Source: Microcella daejeonensis
GTDB taxonomy: Bacteria > Actinomycetota > Actinomycetes > Actinomycetales > Microbacteriaceae
DNA: 64,000 bases
Assembly: GCF_026625045.1 (NCBI RefSeq)
Contig: NZ_CP113089.1
Coordinates: 1,922,001 to 1,986,000, forward strand
Direction: 5' to 3'
In this document: piece after piece, positions 52,001 through 60,687 of the stretch
Numbering within the stretch: position 1 is the stretch's first letter
Layout of the letters: each line of letters begins with the position of its first letter
Position numbers and translations under genes: made by a program
Notes under the pieces: generated by a model
What the model saw: the letters and a program-made list of their open reading frames with translations, nothing else
The model's database searches: none
What the model was told of the DNA's origin: nothing

Positions 52001-52371
52001 GGGGATGATCGGTTTCGACACTGCCTGCGACACTGTGAGAAGCGGGTCGAGGATGCAGGGTTATCTCGTAAACGATCTCTGCAAACAACAGGTGCCGATG
52101 CTAAGCGCACCGACTTCGCTCTCGCCGCCTAAGGCAGAGTAGAAAGTCCGTCAGTCCGGGTATGCCTCCGCCCCGGGTCCTGGCGTCATCAAGGAGGATT
52201 GCTGCGTGTGCGCGTCTCAGGAGCACGCGGGACTTTCACTGAGGCTGGGCTCGTCGGTGTAGGGGTCTGCAACAAACACCGGAGCCGAGCAGAACGTCTC
52301 AGCAGACTACGCCCGTAGAAGGCACAGGCTCTCAGTAGTGGACGGGGGTTCAATTCCCCCCATCTCCACCA
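52001..52371 (+). ncRNA. ssrA: tmRNA
   Basis: The 371-nt transfer-messenger RNA. Its 5' end GGGGATGATCGGTTTCGAC pairs with the 3' end CATCTCC, followed by encoded ACCA; the T arm has GGTTCAATTCC. The resume codon is probably GCC at 52094, and the tag reading frame ends at TAA 52130-52132, giving ADAKRTDFALAA. Rescues stalled ribosomes with SmpB. Confidence 0.96.
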
Positions 52372-52443
52372 TGGTCGCTGTCACGCACTGAGGAACCTCT
52401 CCCGTCGAGCTCTCATCGCCGTGCCTGCCAGACTGGCGCGACC

Positions 52444-52818
52444 ATGCGCACTCTTCTCAACATCATCTGGCTCGTGCTCTCGGGCTTCTGGCTGTTCCTC
52501 GGCTACGCCCTCGCCGCGCTCGTGATGTGCATCCTCATCATCACGATCCCGTGGGGCATCGCCGCCTGGCGCATCGCCGTCTACTCGCTCTGGCCCTTCG
52601 GGCGCGACGTCGTCGACAAGCCCACCGCGGGCGGCTTCTCGCTCATCGGCAACATCGTCTGGGTCGTGCTCGCCGGGTGGTGGCTCGCCCTCGGCCACAT
52701 CGTCTCCGCCGTCGCGCTCGCCATCACGATCATCGGTATCCCGTTCGCGATCGCCAACATCAAGATGGTGCCGGTCGCGCTGGTGCCGCTCGGCAAGCAG
52801 ATCGTCGAGCGGCGCTAG
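52444..52818 (+). CDS. YccF family membrane protein
   Basis: A 124-aa membrane protein with two YccF repeats, each a hydrophobic hairpin with Trp and Pro (IIWLVLSGFWLFLGYALAAL, and NIVWVVLAGWWLALGHIVSA). GIPFAIANIKMVPVALVPLG is characteristic. Function unknown. Confidence 0.93.
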   Translation: MRTLLNIIWLVLSGFWLFLGYALAALVMCILIITIPWGIAAWRIAVYSLWPFGRDVVDKPTAGGFSLIGNIVWVVLAGWWLALGHIVSAVALAITIIGIPFAIANIKMVPVALVPLGKQIVERR

Positions 52819-52822
52819 GCCC

Positions 52823-52866
52823 GCGCCGGGCATCCACCCCCGAAGACAGGGCGGGATGCCCGGCGC
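52823..52866. terminator. Bidirectional terminator
   Basis: 13-bp perfect arms GCGCCGGGCATCC and GGATGCCCGGCGC, 18-bp loop, between the converging yccF-like and S9 peptidase genes. Confidence 0.85.
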
Positions 52867-52876
52867 GCGCCGCCGA

Positions 52877-55000
52877 TCAGCCGATGTTCGCCGGGCGCTT
52901 CCAGTCGGCGCCGAGCACGTGCTGGTCGAGGAACGCGAACACCGTCTCGTACCAGACCACCGCGTGCTGCGGCTTGAGGATCCAGTGGTTCTCGTCCGGG
53001 AAGTACAGGAACTTGTGGACGGTCGAACCGTCGTCGGCGCTGTGGTGCGCGTTGAGCTCGGACCACAGGCGCAGGCTCTCGCCGATCGGCACGCGGTAGT
53101 CGCGGTCGCCGTGGATGACGAGCATCGGCGTCACGATGTCGGCCACCGCGTGGTGCGGCGAGTTGGCGTCGAGGCCCTCGGGGGTGAAGATGCTCGTCCA
53201 GTAGGAGGAGTTGTCGGTCGTGCCGCCGAACTGGTCCATCGCCCACAGGCTCGCGTGGCTGACGATCGCGCGGAACCGGTCGGTGTGCCCGGCGACCCAG
53301 TTGGCCATGTAGCCGCCGAACGAGCCGCCCATCGCCGCCGTGCGGGTCTCGTCGATCTCGGGCCGCCGCTCGACCGCGTCGGTGATCGCCATCAGGTCGG
53401 TGAAGGGCTTCTCGCCCCACGAGTTCCAGCCGCGGGCGATGAAGTCGAGGCCGTAGCCGGTCGACAGCGCCGGGTCGGGCAGCAGCACGGCGTAGCCGCG
53501 GGCGACGGCGAGCTGCGGCGCCCAGCGCCAGCTCCACGCGTTCCAGCTGTTGAGGGGGCCGCCGTGGATCCAGAGCAGCAGGGGCGCGGGATGCTCCGCA
53601 CTGGCCCCCTCGGGGGTGAGCAGCCAACCGCGCACGCGCGACCCGTCCGCAGCCAGCGTGTCGACCTCGGTCATCGTGCCGACCTCGGGCGTCGGAGCGG
53701 CGGGGCTCGCGAGCGCGCTCACCTCGCCCGTTCCGGCGTCGATGCGCACGGGGTGCGCCGGGGCCTGCCACGAGGAGCGCAGGGCGACGATGTCGCCGGT
53801 CGCGGCATCCACCTGGAGCCCCGTGTACGAGAAGTGGTCGTGCGTCAGCTGCTCGACCGCACCGCCATCGGTCGGCACGCGGAATACCGGGCCGCGGCCG
53901 TCGTGGTCGGCCGCCACGACGAGCGAGGCGCCGTCGGGGGCGAAGCGGAACTCGGCGGGCCAGTGGTCCCAGCCCTCGGCGAGGCGGCGCGGGTTCGAGC
54001 CGTCGACGCCGGCGATCCACAGCTCCTGATCGCCGGGGCCCTCGGGGGTGCTGAACGGCGCGCGCAGGTAGGCCAGTGCCGTGCCGTCGCGGCTGATCGT
54101 CGGGTACTCGTAGTGCACGCCCTCCTCGCCGAGGAGGGTGCGGCGCTCGCCCGTCGCGACGTCGATCGCGACGATCTCGAAGCGGGGCAGGCCCCGGCTC
54201 GGCACGCGGAGGGCGGCGATGAGGGTGCGGCCGTCGGGGGTGAGCGCCTGGCCCGCCGTGTCGGCGCTGCGGCCGGGCCGCGGGGTGAGGTCGCGCGGCG
54301 CCGGCAGGTGCGCGGGGTACGGGGTCGGGGCATCGCCGTCGGTCGCGCCGGTCGCGCCGGTCTCGTCGCGCGCGTCGGCGGCGGGGGAGCGGTCGGGCAG
54401 TGCGTCGGCGAGGCCCTCGAGGTCGAGGGCGAGCAGGTGCGGCTCGGCCGGGCCGAGGTCGTGGTCCCAATACCGCACGGGGTAGGTCTCGTGCAGGATC
54501 GCGGCGACCTTCTTCTCGCTGCGTTCGGCCCGCGCGGCGGCGTCGTCCTCGACGCCGGTCGAGCTCGGCAGCAGGTCGGCGGCGATGACGATCGTGTCGG
54601 CCTCGAGCGCGGTCGCGGCGACGCCGCTCACCCCGCCGCCGAGCCGGGTGATCGCGCGGGCCTCGCCGCCCCCGGCGGGCAGCAGCCAGAGCTGGCTGGC
54701 GTCGTGCTCCTTCTCGGCCTCCGCATCGGGGCGGCCGGAGACGAAGAGCGCGTCGCCGTCGCGGGTGAATGCGACACCGGCCTCGCCCTTCGCGGAGCGG
54801 GTCAGGCGGCGGGGCGCGCCCTCGCCGCGGGCGGGCACCTGCCACAGCGCCCGCTCGTAGCGGGTGCCGTCGGCGGAGAGCGTCGCGACGGTGAGCACGA
54901 CGCGCTCGCCGTCGGGCGAGAGCGCGAGGCCCTCCACGCGCGGCAGCGCGATGTAGCGATCGAGGGAGTGGAACGGAGTCGAGGTCGTCGAATCGGTCAT
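52877..55000 (-). CDS. S9 family (acylaminoacyl-type) serine peptidase
   Basis: A 707-aa prolyl-oligopeptidase-like enzyme. An N-terminal beta-propeller (about 1-440) precedes an alpha/beta-hydrolase domain with nucleophile GGSFGGYMANW, Asp in HGDRDYRVP, and His in FPDENHWIL. No signal peptide; cytoplasmic. Start ATG 55000. Cleaves small peptides. Confidence 0.94.
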   Translation of the reverse strand: MTDSTTSTPFHSLDRYIALPRVEGLALSPDGERVVLTVATLSADGTRYERALWQVPARGEGAPRRLTRSAKGEAGVAFTRDGDALFVSGRPDAEAEKEHDASQLWLLPAGGGEARAITRLGGGVSGVAATALEADTIVIAADLLPSSTGVEDDAAARAERSEKKVAAILHETYPVRYWDHDLGPAEPHLLALDLEGLADALPDRSPAADARDETGATGATDGDAPTPYPAHLPAPRDLTPRPGRSADTAGQALTPDGRTLIAALRVPSRGLPRFEIVAIDVATGERRTLLGEEGVHYEYPTISRDGTALAYLRAPFSTPEGPGDQELWIAGVDGSNPRRLAEGWDHWPAEFRFAPDGASLVVAADHDGRGPVFRVPTDGGAVEQLTHDHFSYTGLQVDAATGDIVALRSSWQAPAHPVRIDAGTGEVSALASPAAPTPEVGTMTEVDTLAADGSRVRGWLLTPEGASAEHPAPLLLWIHGGPLNSWNAWSWRWAPQLAVARGYAVLLPDPALSTGYGLDFIARGWNSWGEKPFTDLMAITDAVERRPEIDETRTAAMGGSFGGYMANWVAGHTDRFRAIVSHASLWAMDQFGGTTDNSSYWTSIFTPEGLDANSPHHAVADIVTPMLVIHGDRDYRVPIGESLRLWSELNAHHSADDGSTVHKFLYFPDENHWILKPQHAVVWYETVFAFLDQHVLGADWKRPANIG

Positions 55001-55069
55001 CCCTCGACCGTATCGGCGCGGGCTGGGCGGCGTCGCCGAGCGCGCGCAGGGCATCCATCCGATCGCAAG

Positions 55070-55087
55070 TGTCAATGATTCTTGACA
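55070..55087. promoter_or_regulatory. Operator 1 overlapping the -35 box
   Basis: TGTCAATGATTCTTGACA, an imperfect palindrome whose right half contains the TTGACA -35 box. A nearly identical palindrome lies 47 bp downstream. Confidence 0.7.
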
Positions 55088-55110
55088 CCATGTGCGATCT
55101 GCTTTACCTT
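55082..55110 (+). promoter_or_regulatory. Promoter of the small membrane protein/HTH operon
   Basis: TTGACA (55082-55087), a 17-bp spacer and TACCTT (55105-55110). The -35 lies inside operator 1 and operator 2 follows directly after the -10, so a repressor at either site would block transcription. Confidence 0.65.
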
Positions 55111-55116
55111 GGGCGA

Positions 55117-55134
55117 TGTCAGGAATTCTTGACA
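55117..55134. promoter_or_regulatory. Operator 2
   Basis: TGTCAGGAATTCTTGACA, an 18-bp palindrome with one mismatched pair. It shares consensus TGTCAAGAATTCTTGACA with operator 1. Confidence 0.7.
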
Positions 55135-55160
55135 TGCCGATCGAGGAAGGGATGCCCGTC

Positions 55161-55589
55161 ATGGCGTTCGAGGAGAAGGGCGCGTGGGTCGCCCTCATCG
55201 TGGGAGTGATCGCGTACGCCGTGTACGTCGCCGTCGTGCTGGGTCGTGCGGCCGGCGGCGAGCTCGCCGACACCCCCTACGCCGACGCCCTGCTGTGGAG
55301 CATCGGGGCGGCCATCGTCGCCGGCATCCTCGTCACGATCGTCGTGAGCATCCTCACCCGTCGCGACGGGCTCACGAGCGACCAGCGCGACAAGCAGATC
55401 AGCGTGCGGGCCTCGCACTCCTCGCGCGCCTTCCTCACCATCGGGGTGCTCGGAGCGCTCGCGCTCGCCCTGCTCGAGGCCGACCCGTTCTGGATCGCCA
55501 ACACGATCTACCTCGCCTTCGTGGTCTCCGGCCTCGTCGAGGTCGGCGCGCGCATCGCGCTCTACCGCGGGGTCATGCCCGCATGGTGA
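55161..55589 (+). CDS. Small four-helix membrane protein
   Basis: A 142-aa membrane protein with four predicted helices. Start at ATG 55161, about 10 nt after GAGGAAGG; earlier in-frame ATGs are less well placed. No functional family recognised. Its stop overlaps the start of a Cro/CI-type regulator, a pairing seen often in which the two form a module with the regulator repressing both. Confidence 0.8.
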   Translation: MAFEEKGAWVALIVGVIAYAVYVAVVLGRAAGGELADTPYADALLWSIGAAIVAGILVTIVVSILTRRDGLTSDQRDKQISVRASHSSRAFLTIGVLGALALALLEADPFWIANTIYLAFVVSGLVEVGARIALYRGVMPAW

Positions 55590-55810
55590 AGCCCACGAGC
55601 GTCACCAACAGCATCCGCGCCCTGCGGTTCGCCGCCGACGAGATGACCCAGGCGGAGCTCGCCCGGCGCATCGGGGTCACCCGCCAGACCGTCATCGCCA
55701 TCGAGCAGGGGCGCTACTCGCCCTCGCTCGAGATGGCCTTCCAGATCGCCCGCGTGTTCGAGGCGCCCCTCGACGCGGTGTTCCAGTACCCGGCAGGAGC
55801 CGAATCATGA
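55583..55810 (+). CDS. Cro/CI-type HTH regulator
   Basis: A 75-aa HTH_3 regulator: DEMTQAELARRIGVTRQTVI followed by ALEQG-like AIEQGRYSPSLEMAFQIARV. It probably binds the two palindromes upstream of its operon. Overlaps the flanking genes on both sides. Confidence 0.92.
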   Translation: MVKPTSVTNSIRALRFAADEMTQAELARRIGVTRQTVIAIEQGRYSPSLEMAFQIARVFEAPLDAVFQYPAGAES

Positions 55811-56832
55811 CCGAGACCCAGCCCACCCCCTCTGCCCCCGTCGGCGCGGCCGCCACCATGCGCGCCGTCGTGCAGCACGCCTACGGCGAGACCGAGGTGC
55901 TCGACACCGTCACGCTGCCCCTGCCCGCGGTGCGCCCCGGCGCGGTGCGCGTGCGCGTCGAGGCCGTGAGCCCCGACGCCGGCACCGTGCACCTGATGCG
56001 CGGCCGGCCGCTCATGATCCGGGCCGTGCTCGGCCGGCGCCGCCCTCGGCAGCCGATCATCGGCCTCGCCTTCGCGGGAGTCGTCGAGAGCATCGGCGAG
56101 GGCGTGCGCGACCTCGCGGTCAGTGATCGCGTGGCCGGCACGGCTCCGGCGGCGATGGCCGAGTACGTCGTCGCGCGGGCGGATCGCGTGGCGCGCATCC
56201 CGAACGGCGTGACGATGGCGCAGGCCGCGACGCTGCCCGTCTCGGGCGGCACCGCCCTGCAGGCGCTGCGGGCCGCGGGCGAGCTGCGGCCGGGCGCGCG
56301 CGTGCTCGTCATCGGCGCGGGCGGGGGAGTGGGCTCGTTCCTCACCCAGCTCGCGGTCGCCCGCGGCGCCCGGGTCACCGGGCTCGCGAGCGCGAGCAAG
56401 GCGGCGTTCGTGCGCAGCCTCGGCGCCGAGCGGGTCATCGACCACCGCGCCGTGCGGGAGCCCGCCGACTGGGGGCGGTACGACGTCGTCATCGACACGG
56501 CCGACGGTCGCGCGCTGCACGTGCTGCGCCGCGCGCTCACCCCGCGCGGAACCCTCGTCATCGTCGGCGCCGACCACGTCGGCGGGCCCGTGCTCGAGGG
56601 CTTCGATCGGCAGCTGCGCGCCCTGCTGCTGAACCCGTGGGTGCGGCACCGGGTCACCTCGGTCGCCCAGCGCGAGAACGCCGCCGATATCGCCGCGCTG
56701 CTCGCCGAGGTCGCCGCGGGCCGGCTCGCCCCCGCTGTCGACGAGGTCGCGCCGCTCGCCGAGGTCGTGCCGGCGATGCAGCGGCTCGCGGCGCGCACCG
56801 TGCGCGGCAAGCTCGTCGTCGCGCTGCGCTGA
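55807..56832 (+). CDS. MDR family NAD(P)-dependent alcohol/quinone oxidoreductase
   Basis: A 341-aa medium-chain dehydrogenase/reductase. GroES-like N-terminal domain with VRVRVEAVSPDAGTVHLMRG, and a Rossmann domain with VLVIGAGGGVGSFLTQLAVA. The zinc-binding Cys/His set is absent, which places it in the quinone-oxidoreductase branch. Coupled to the HTH gene. Confidence 0.9.
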   Translation: MTETQPTPSAPVGAAATMRAVVQHAYGETEVLDTVTLPLPAVRPGAVRVRVEAVSPDAGTVHLMRGRPLMIRAVLGRRRPRQPIIGLAFAGVVESIGEGVRDLAVSDRVAGTAPAAMAEYVVARADRVARIPNGVTMAQAATLPVSGGTALQALRAAGELRPGARVLVIGAGGGVGSFLTQLAVARGARVTGLASASKAAFVRSLGAERVIDHRAVREPADWGRYDVVIDTADGRALHVLRRALTPRGTLVIVGADHVGGPVLEGFDRQLRALLLNPWVRHRVTSVAQRENAADIAALLAEVAAGRLAPAVDEVAPLAEVVPAMQRLAARTVRGKLVVALR

Positions 56833-56850
56833 CGGTCGCGGGTGCCGTAA

Positions 56851-56908
56851 CTCCTGCAGAACGGCCCCCGGGCGTCCGTCGAGGGCGTTCGGCACCGTTC
56901 TGCAGGAG
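56851..56908. repeat. 14-bp perfect inverted repeat downstream of MDR gene
   Basis: CTCCTGCAGAACGG and CCGTTCTGCAGGAG separated by 30 bp. It can act as a terminator for the operon; a repeated extragenic element is an alternative. Confidence 0.75.
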
Positions 56909-56973
56909 GTCGTGCACGGCCCTCCTGCGGGCGGGGCTCCCGCGGGGGCGGGGCGGGATGCGCAGCCGGCGGG

Positions 56974-57225
56974 CTACTCCCCGAACGAGGTCGTGCGCAC
57001 CGGCGCTTCGTGCCTGTCGTGCGTCGTCCACTCGCCGACCTGGCGGCCGCGGTCGAAGGCGCCGGATCGCATGAGCGAGCCGTCGGCCCGCCACCACTGC
57101 CACGCACCGTGCAGCTCGTCGCCGAGCATCCCGCCGCGGGCCTTGAGGGTGCCGTCGCGGTGGTGCTCCTCGCGGATGCGGTCGGGCGGGGTCGGGCGCG
57201 GGGGCGGGGTCGCGGGCTCGCTCAT
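56974..57225 (-). CDS. YwqK-like (MORN-type) small protein
   Basis: An 83-aa protein with two repeats typical of YwqK-type proteins: DGTLKARGGMLGDELHGAW and DGSLMRSGAFDRGRQVGEW. Related proteins are described as antitoxins; no toxin is adjacent here. Confidence 0.8.
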   Translation of the reverse strand: MSEPATPPPRPTPPDRIREEHHRDGTLKARGGMLGDELHGAWQWWRADGSLMRSGAFDRGRQVGEWTTHDRHEAPVRTTSFGE

Positions 57226-57244
57226 GCCGCCAGTATGTCCCCGC

Positions 57245-58294
57245 TCAGCGCCGTCGCCGCGGTCGCCCCGACTCGATCGGCGCCACCCGGTACCCCGTCG
57301 GGAACAGCGAGATGCCCCACCGCTGCTGCACGAGCCCCCACAGCCCGCGCCGGGCGAACAGCACGAACAGCACCCCGAGCACGCCGAGCACGATGAGGTA
57401 GGTCGAGCCGTAGTCGGCGAGCGACTCCCGCAGCACGAAGAAGACGATGGCCCCGATGAGCGGGCCCTCGAGCGTGCCGAGACCGCCGATGAGCACGATG
57501 AAGATCATGAAGGCGCTCCATTCGACGCTGAAGACCGCGTTGGGCTGCACGCGCAGGGTCGACAGGGCGAGGAGGGCGCCGGCGGCCCCCGCCCCCGCCG
57601 CGGCGGCGACGAAGACGAGGCGCTTCGATCGCTGCACGTCGATGCCCGAGGTGGCGGCGGCGATCGGATCGTCGCGCACGGCGGTGAGGGCGAGGCCGCC
57701 GCGCGAGCGCGCGAAGAGCACGCAGGCGACGACGACGATGACGAGCACCGCGAGCGCCCACCAGTAGACGGTCGCGATGCGCAGGATGCGGTCGAGCCCG
57801 CTGAGCGCCGAGAGCGAGATGCCCGAGCCGGCGCCGAGCTCGGGCACCTGCGACACGGTGAGGCGCAGCACCTCGGCGATGACCCAGGTGCCGATCGCGA
57901 AGTAGCCGCCGACGAGCCGGAAGGCGAGGAACGAGATGGGGATGGAGACGAGCGCCGCGATGAGCGCGGCGACGGGCACGGCGAGGAACGGGTCGAGCCC
58001 CACGAGATCGGCGATGAGCACGAGCCCGTAGGCGCCGATGCCGATGTAGGCCTGCTGCCCGATCGAGAGCATGCCGCCGTAGCCGGCGAGCAGGTTCCAG
58101 GTCGAGGCGAGGATGACGAGGATGAAGAGGCTCACGAGCGACTGGATGGTCGCGAGCCCAACGAGGTAGGGCAGCGCCGCGAGCACGACGACGGCGAGGC
58201 CGAGCATGCTCGTGCCGACGATCGAGCTGCGCGACCAGCGCGTGACGCGGAACGCGGCGGCCGACGGCTGCTCGGTGAGGGTCGGGATGCTCAT
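57245..58294 (-). CDS. Branched-chain-type ABC permease LivM
   Basis: A 349-aa permease of the LivM family with about ten helices. Marks are STWNLLAGYGGMLSIGQQAY and GGLGTLEGPLIGAIVFFVLR. Start ATG 58294, which overlaps the LivH stop by 4 nt. Last gene of the five-gene importer operon. Confidence 0.92.
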   Translation of the reverse strand: MSIPTLTEQPSAAAFRVTRWSRSSIVGTSMLGLAVVVLAALPYLVGLATIQSLVSLFILVILASTWNLLAGYGGMLSIGQQAYIGIGAYGLVLIADLVGLDPFLAVPVAALIAALVSIPISFLAFRLVGGYFAIGTWVIAEVLRLTVSQVPELGAGSGISLSALSGLDRILRIATVYWWALAVLVIVVVACVLFARSRGGLALTAVRDDPIAAATSGIDVQRSKRLVFVAAAAGAGAAGALLALSTLRVQPNAVFSVEWSAFMIFIVLIGGLGTLEGPLIGAIVFFVLRESLADYGSTYLIVLGVLGVLFVLFARRGLWGLVQQRWGISLFPTGYRVAPIESGRPRRRR

Positions 58295-59160
58295 GAGACG
58301 GCCGATCCCTTCAGCAGGCCCTGCGGGCGCACGGCGAGGAAGACGAGGAACACGAGGTGCCCGATGAGCACCTGCTGCGCGGGGAAGAAGGCGCCGCCGA
58401 TCGTCTGCGCGAGGCCGAGGATCATCGCGCCCAGCAGCGTTCCCCACAGGTTGCCGAGCCCGCCGATGATCACCGCCTGGAACGCGAAGATGAGCAGCAG
58501 CGAGCCCGAGAACGGATTGAACGAGCTCTGGATGCCCGAGCTGAAGCCCGCGATGGCGACGAGCCCGAACGCGATCGCGGCCGCCGTCGCGTAGATGCGG
58601 CGCGGGTCGACGCCGCTCAGGGCGACCGTCTCGGCGTCGTCGCTCACCGCGCGGATGAGCCGCCCGTAGGCCGTGCGCTGCAGCACCAGGGAGAGCGCGG
58701 CGAGCAGCCCGACCGCGAGCACGAAGATCGTCAGCGGCAGCAGCCCGATCTGCAGGCCGAAAGGCAGCGAGAGCGAGGCCGTGTCGAAGCCGCCGAGGGT
58801 GAGGCGCCGTTGATCGGCCGACTGGGTGACGAGCAGCAGGTTCTGGATGATGATCGACAGCCCGAATGTGACGAGCAGCGAGGGCAGCGGCGAGGCCTCG
58901 AGGGTGCGCTGCAGCAGGAACCGCTGCAGCACCCAGCCCGCGGCGGCGGTGAGCGGCGCGACGACCAGGAGGGCGACGACGGGGGAGACCGCGAACACGT
59001 TGACGACGAGCAGCATGCCGTAGCTCGCGATGACGGCGACGTCGCCGTGCGCGAGGTTGACGAGCCGCATGACGCCGAAGAGCAGCGAGAGCCCGGCGGC
59101 GAAGAGGGCGTACTGGCCGCCGAGCAGCACCCCCTGCACGATCGGATCGAGCAGGTTCAC
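58291..59160 (-). CDS. Branched-chain-type ABC permease LivH
   Basis: A 289-aa permease: GLSLLFGVMRLVNLAHGDVA at the N-terminus, and GGLGNLWGTLLGAMILGLAQ near the end. GTG start at 59160 overlaps the LivF stop by 4 nt. Confidence 0.92.
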   Translation of the reverse strand: MNLLDPIVQGVLLGGQYALFAAGLSLLFGVMRLVNLAHGDVAVIASYGMLLVVNVFAVSPVVALLVVAPLTAAAGWVLQRFLLQRTLEASPLPSLLVTFGLSIIIQNLLLVTQSADQRRLTLGGFDTASLSLPFGLQIGLLPLTIFVLAVGLLAALSLVLQRTAYGRLIRAVSDDAETVALSGVDPRRIYATAAAIAFGLVAIAGFSSGIQSSFNPFSGSLLLIFAFQAVIIGGLGNLWGTLLGAMILGLAQTIGGAFFPAQQVLIGHLVFLVFLAVRPQGLLKGSAVS

Positions 59161-59945
59161 GACTCCTCCAGTTCTGCCGCGTCGAGCGTGGTGATGGTGC
59201 CGGTCGGGGTGACGTGCGCGACGCCGGCGCCGAAGTAGGCGGCCGAGATCTCGTCCATCGTGAAGCCGCTGCCGGCGAGCGAGGTGGCCCCCTGCAGCAG
59301 GCAGTGCACCTCGTCGCTGACGGCGAGCGCCTGCCGCACGTCCTGCTCGACGACGAGGATGGACGTTCCCGTGCTCTGGATCTCGGGCAGGCTCGCGTAC
59401 AGCTGCCCGATCACGGCGGGAGCGAGTCCGAGGCTCACCTCGTCGAGCAGCAGCACCTCGGGGTTCGACATGAGGGCGCGGGCGATGGCGGTTGCCTGCC
59501 GCTCGCCGCCGGAGAGGTCGCCCGCGGAGCGCGACCTCCGCTCCGCGACGAGGGGCATGAGCGCGTACACGCTCGACAGGTCCCACTGGCCGCGGCGCTT
59601 CGTCGACGCGCCGACGAGCAGGTTCTCCTCGACCGTGAGGGAGGGGAACAGCCGGCGGCCCTCGGGAACGAGGATGATGCCCGCACGGGCGCGCTCGTGG
59701 GCGGGCATCCGCGTGATGTCGGCGCCGTTGTAGAGGATGCGCCCGCCCGTCGGCGCCATCTGCCCTGCGAGCGTCTTCAGCAGCGTGGACTTGCCGGCGC
59801 CGTTGGCGCCGATGACGGCGAGCGTCTCGCCCCGCTCGAGCCGCAGCGAGATGCCGCGGAGGGCCGGCAGCTCGCCGTAGCCGGCGCGCAGCTGCTGCAC
59901 CTCGAGCACGATCTCCTTGCCCGAGCTCGCGGGCGCCTCACGCAT
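59157..59945 (-). CDS. ABC ATP-binding protein LivF
   Basis: A 262-aa ATPase with GANGAGKSTLLKTLAG, DLSGGERQATAIARALM, LLLDEVSLGLAP and the LivF-type PEGRRLFPSLTVEENL. Pairs with LivG. Overlaps livG by 8 nt. Confidence 0.93.
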   Translation of the reverse strand: MREAPASSGKEIVLEVQQLRAGYGELPALRGISLRLERGETLAVIGANGAGKSTLLKTLAGQMAPTGGRILYNGADITRMPAHERARAGIILVPEGRRLFPSLTVEENLLVGASTKRRGQWDLSSVYALMPLVAERRSRSAGDLSGGERQATAIARALMSNPEVLLLDEVSLGLAPAVIGQLYASLPEIQSTGTSILVVEQDVRQALAVSDEVHCLLQGATSLAGSGFTMDEISAAYFGAGVAHVTPTGTITTLDAAELEES

Positions 59946-60687
59946 CCTCGTCCTCCTCCGGGTCGATGCCGAGGTAGACGCTCTTGACCCGCGGGTTCGC
60001 CATGACCTCGTCGGGGCTGCCGACCGCGATCACCTCGCCGTAGGTGAGGCACATCATGCGGGTGGCGACGGCGGTGAGCGCGTGCACGACGTGCTCGATC
60101 CAGACGACGGTGACGCCCGCGGCGAGCACCTCGCGGACGAGCTCGACGAGCTCGGGCACCTCGGCCTCGGTGAGCCCGCCGGCGATCTCGTCGAGCAGCA
60201 GCAGGCGGGGGTTCGCCGCGAGCGCGCGCGCGACCTCGAGCCGTTTGCGGTCGAGCAGTCGCAGGGATCCCGCCGCGACGTTCGCCTGCGCGTCGAGGCC
60301 GGTGCGCGACAGGGCCTCGATCGCCCGGGTCTGCGCCGTCGAGCCGCGCGCACCGCCGGCGAAGGATGCCGCGACGAGCATGTTCTCCATCACGGTCATG
60401 CCGGCGAAGGGGCGGGGGATCTGGAAGCTCGTCGCGATGCCCTGCCGCGCCCGCCACGCGGCCGGGCGACGGGTGATGTCGTCCCCGCGGTACTCCAGCC
60501 GTCCGCTCGTCGCCCGCACCGAGCCCGACAGCAGCCCGAGCAGGGTCGACTTGCCCGCACCGTTGGGCCCGATGATGCCCAGGGCCTCTCCGGCCTCGAC
60601 GCGCAGGTCGAGGCCGGAGAGCACGGTGAGGGTGCCGTAGCGCTTGGTGAGCCCGCGCGCATCGACGAGCGGAGCGGCTGGGGTCAC
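59938..60687 (-). CDS. ABC ATP-binding protein LivG
   Basis: A 249-aa ATPase: GPNGAGKSTLLGLLSG, the LivG IATSFQIPRPFAGMTVMENM, LLLLDEIAGGLTEAEV. The signature region reads SLRLLDRKRLEVARAL rather than a clear LSGGQ, a form seen in a branch of this family. GTG 60687 overlaps the binding-protein stop by 4 nt. Confidence 0.92.
   Translation of the reverse strand: MTPAAPLVDARGLTKRYGTLTVLSGLDLRVEAGEALGIIGPNGAGKSTLLGLLSGSVRATSGRLEYRGDDITRRPAAWRARQGIATSFQIPRPFAGMTVMENMLVAASFAGGARGSTAQTRAIEALSRTGLDAQANVAAGSLRLLDRKRLEVARALAANPRLLLLDEIAGGLTEAEVPELVELVREVLAAGVTVVWIEHVVHALTAVATRMMCLTYGEVIAVGSPDEVMANPRVKSVYLGIDPEEDEDA

Noticed and set aside
52856..55078. 740-codon plus-strand open frame
   Set aside because: Antisense of the S9 peptidase gene, whose catalytic triad is intact on the other strand.
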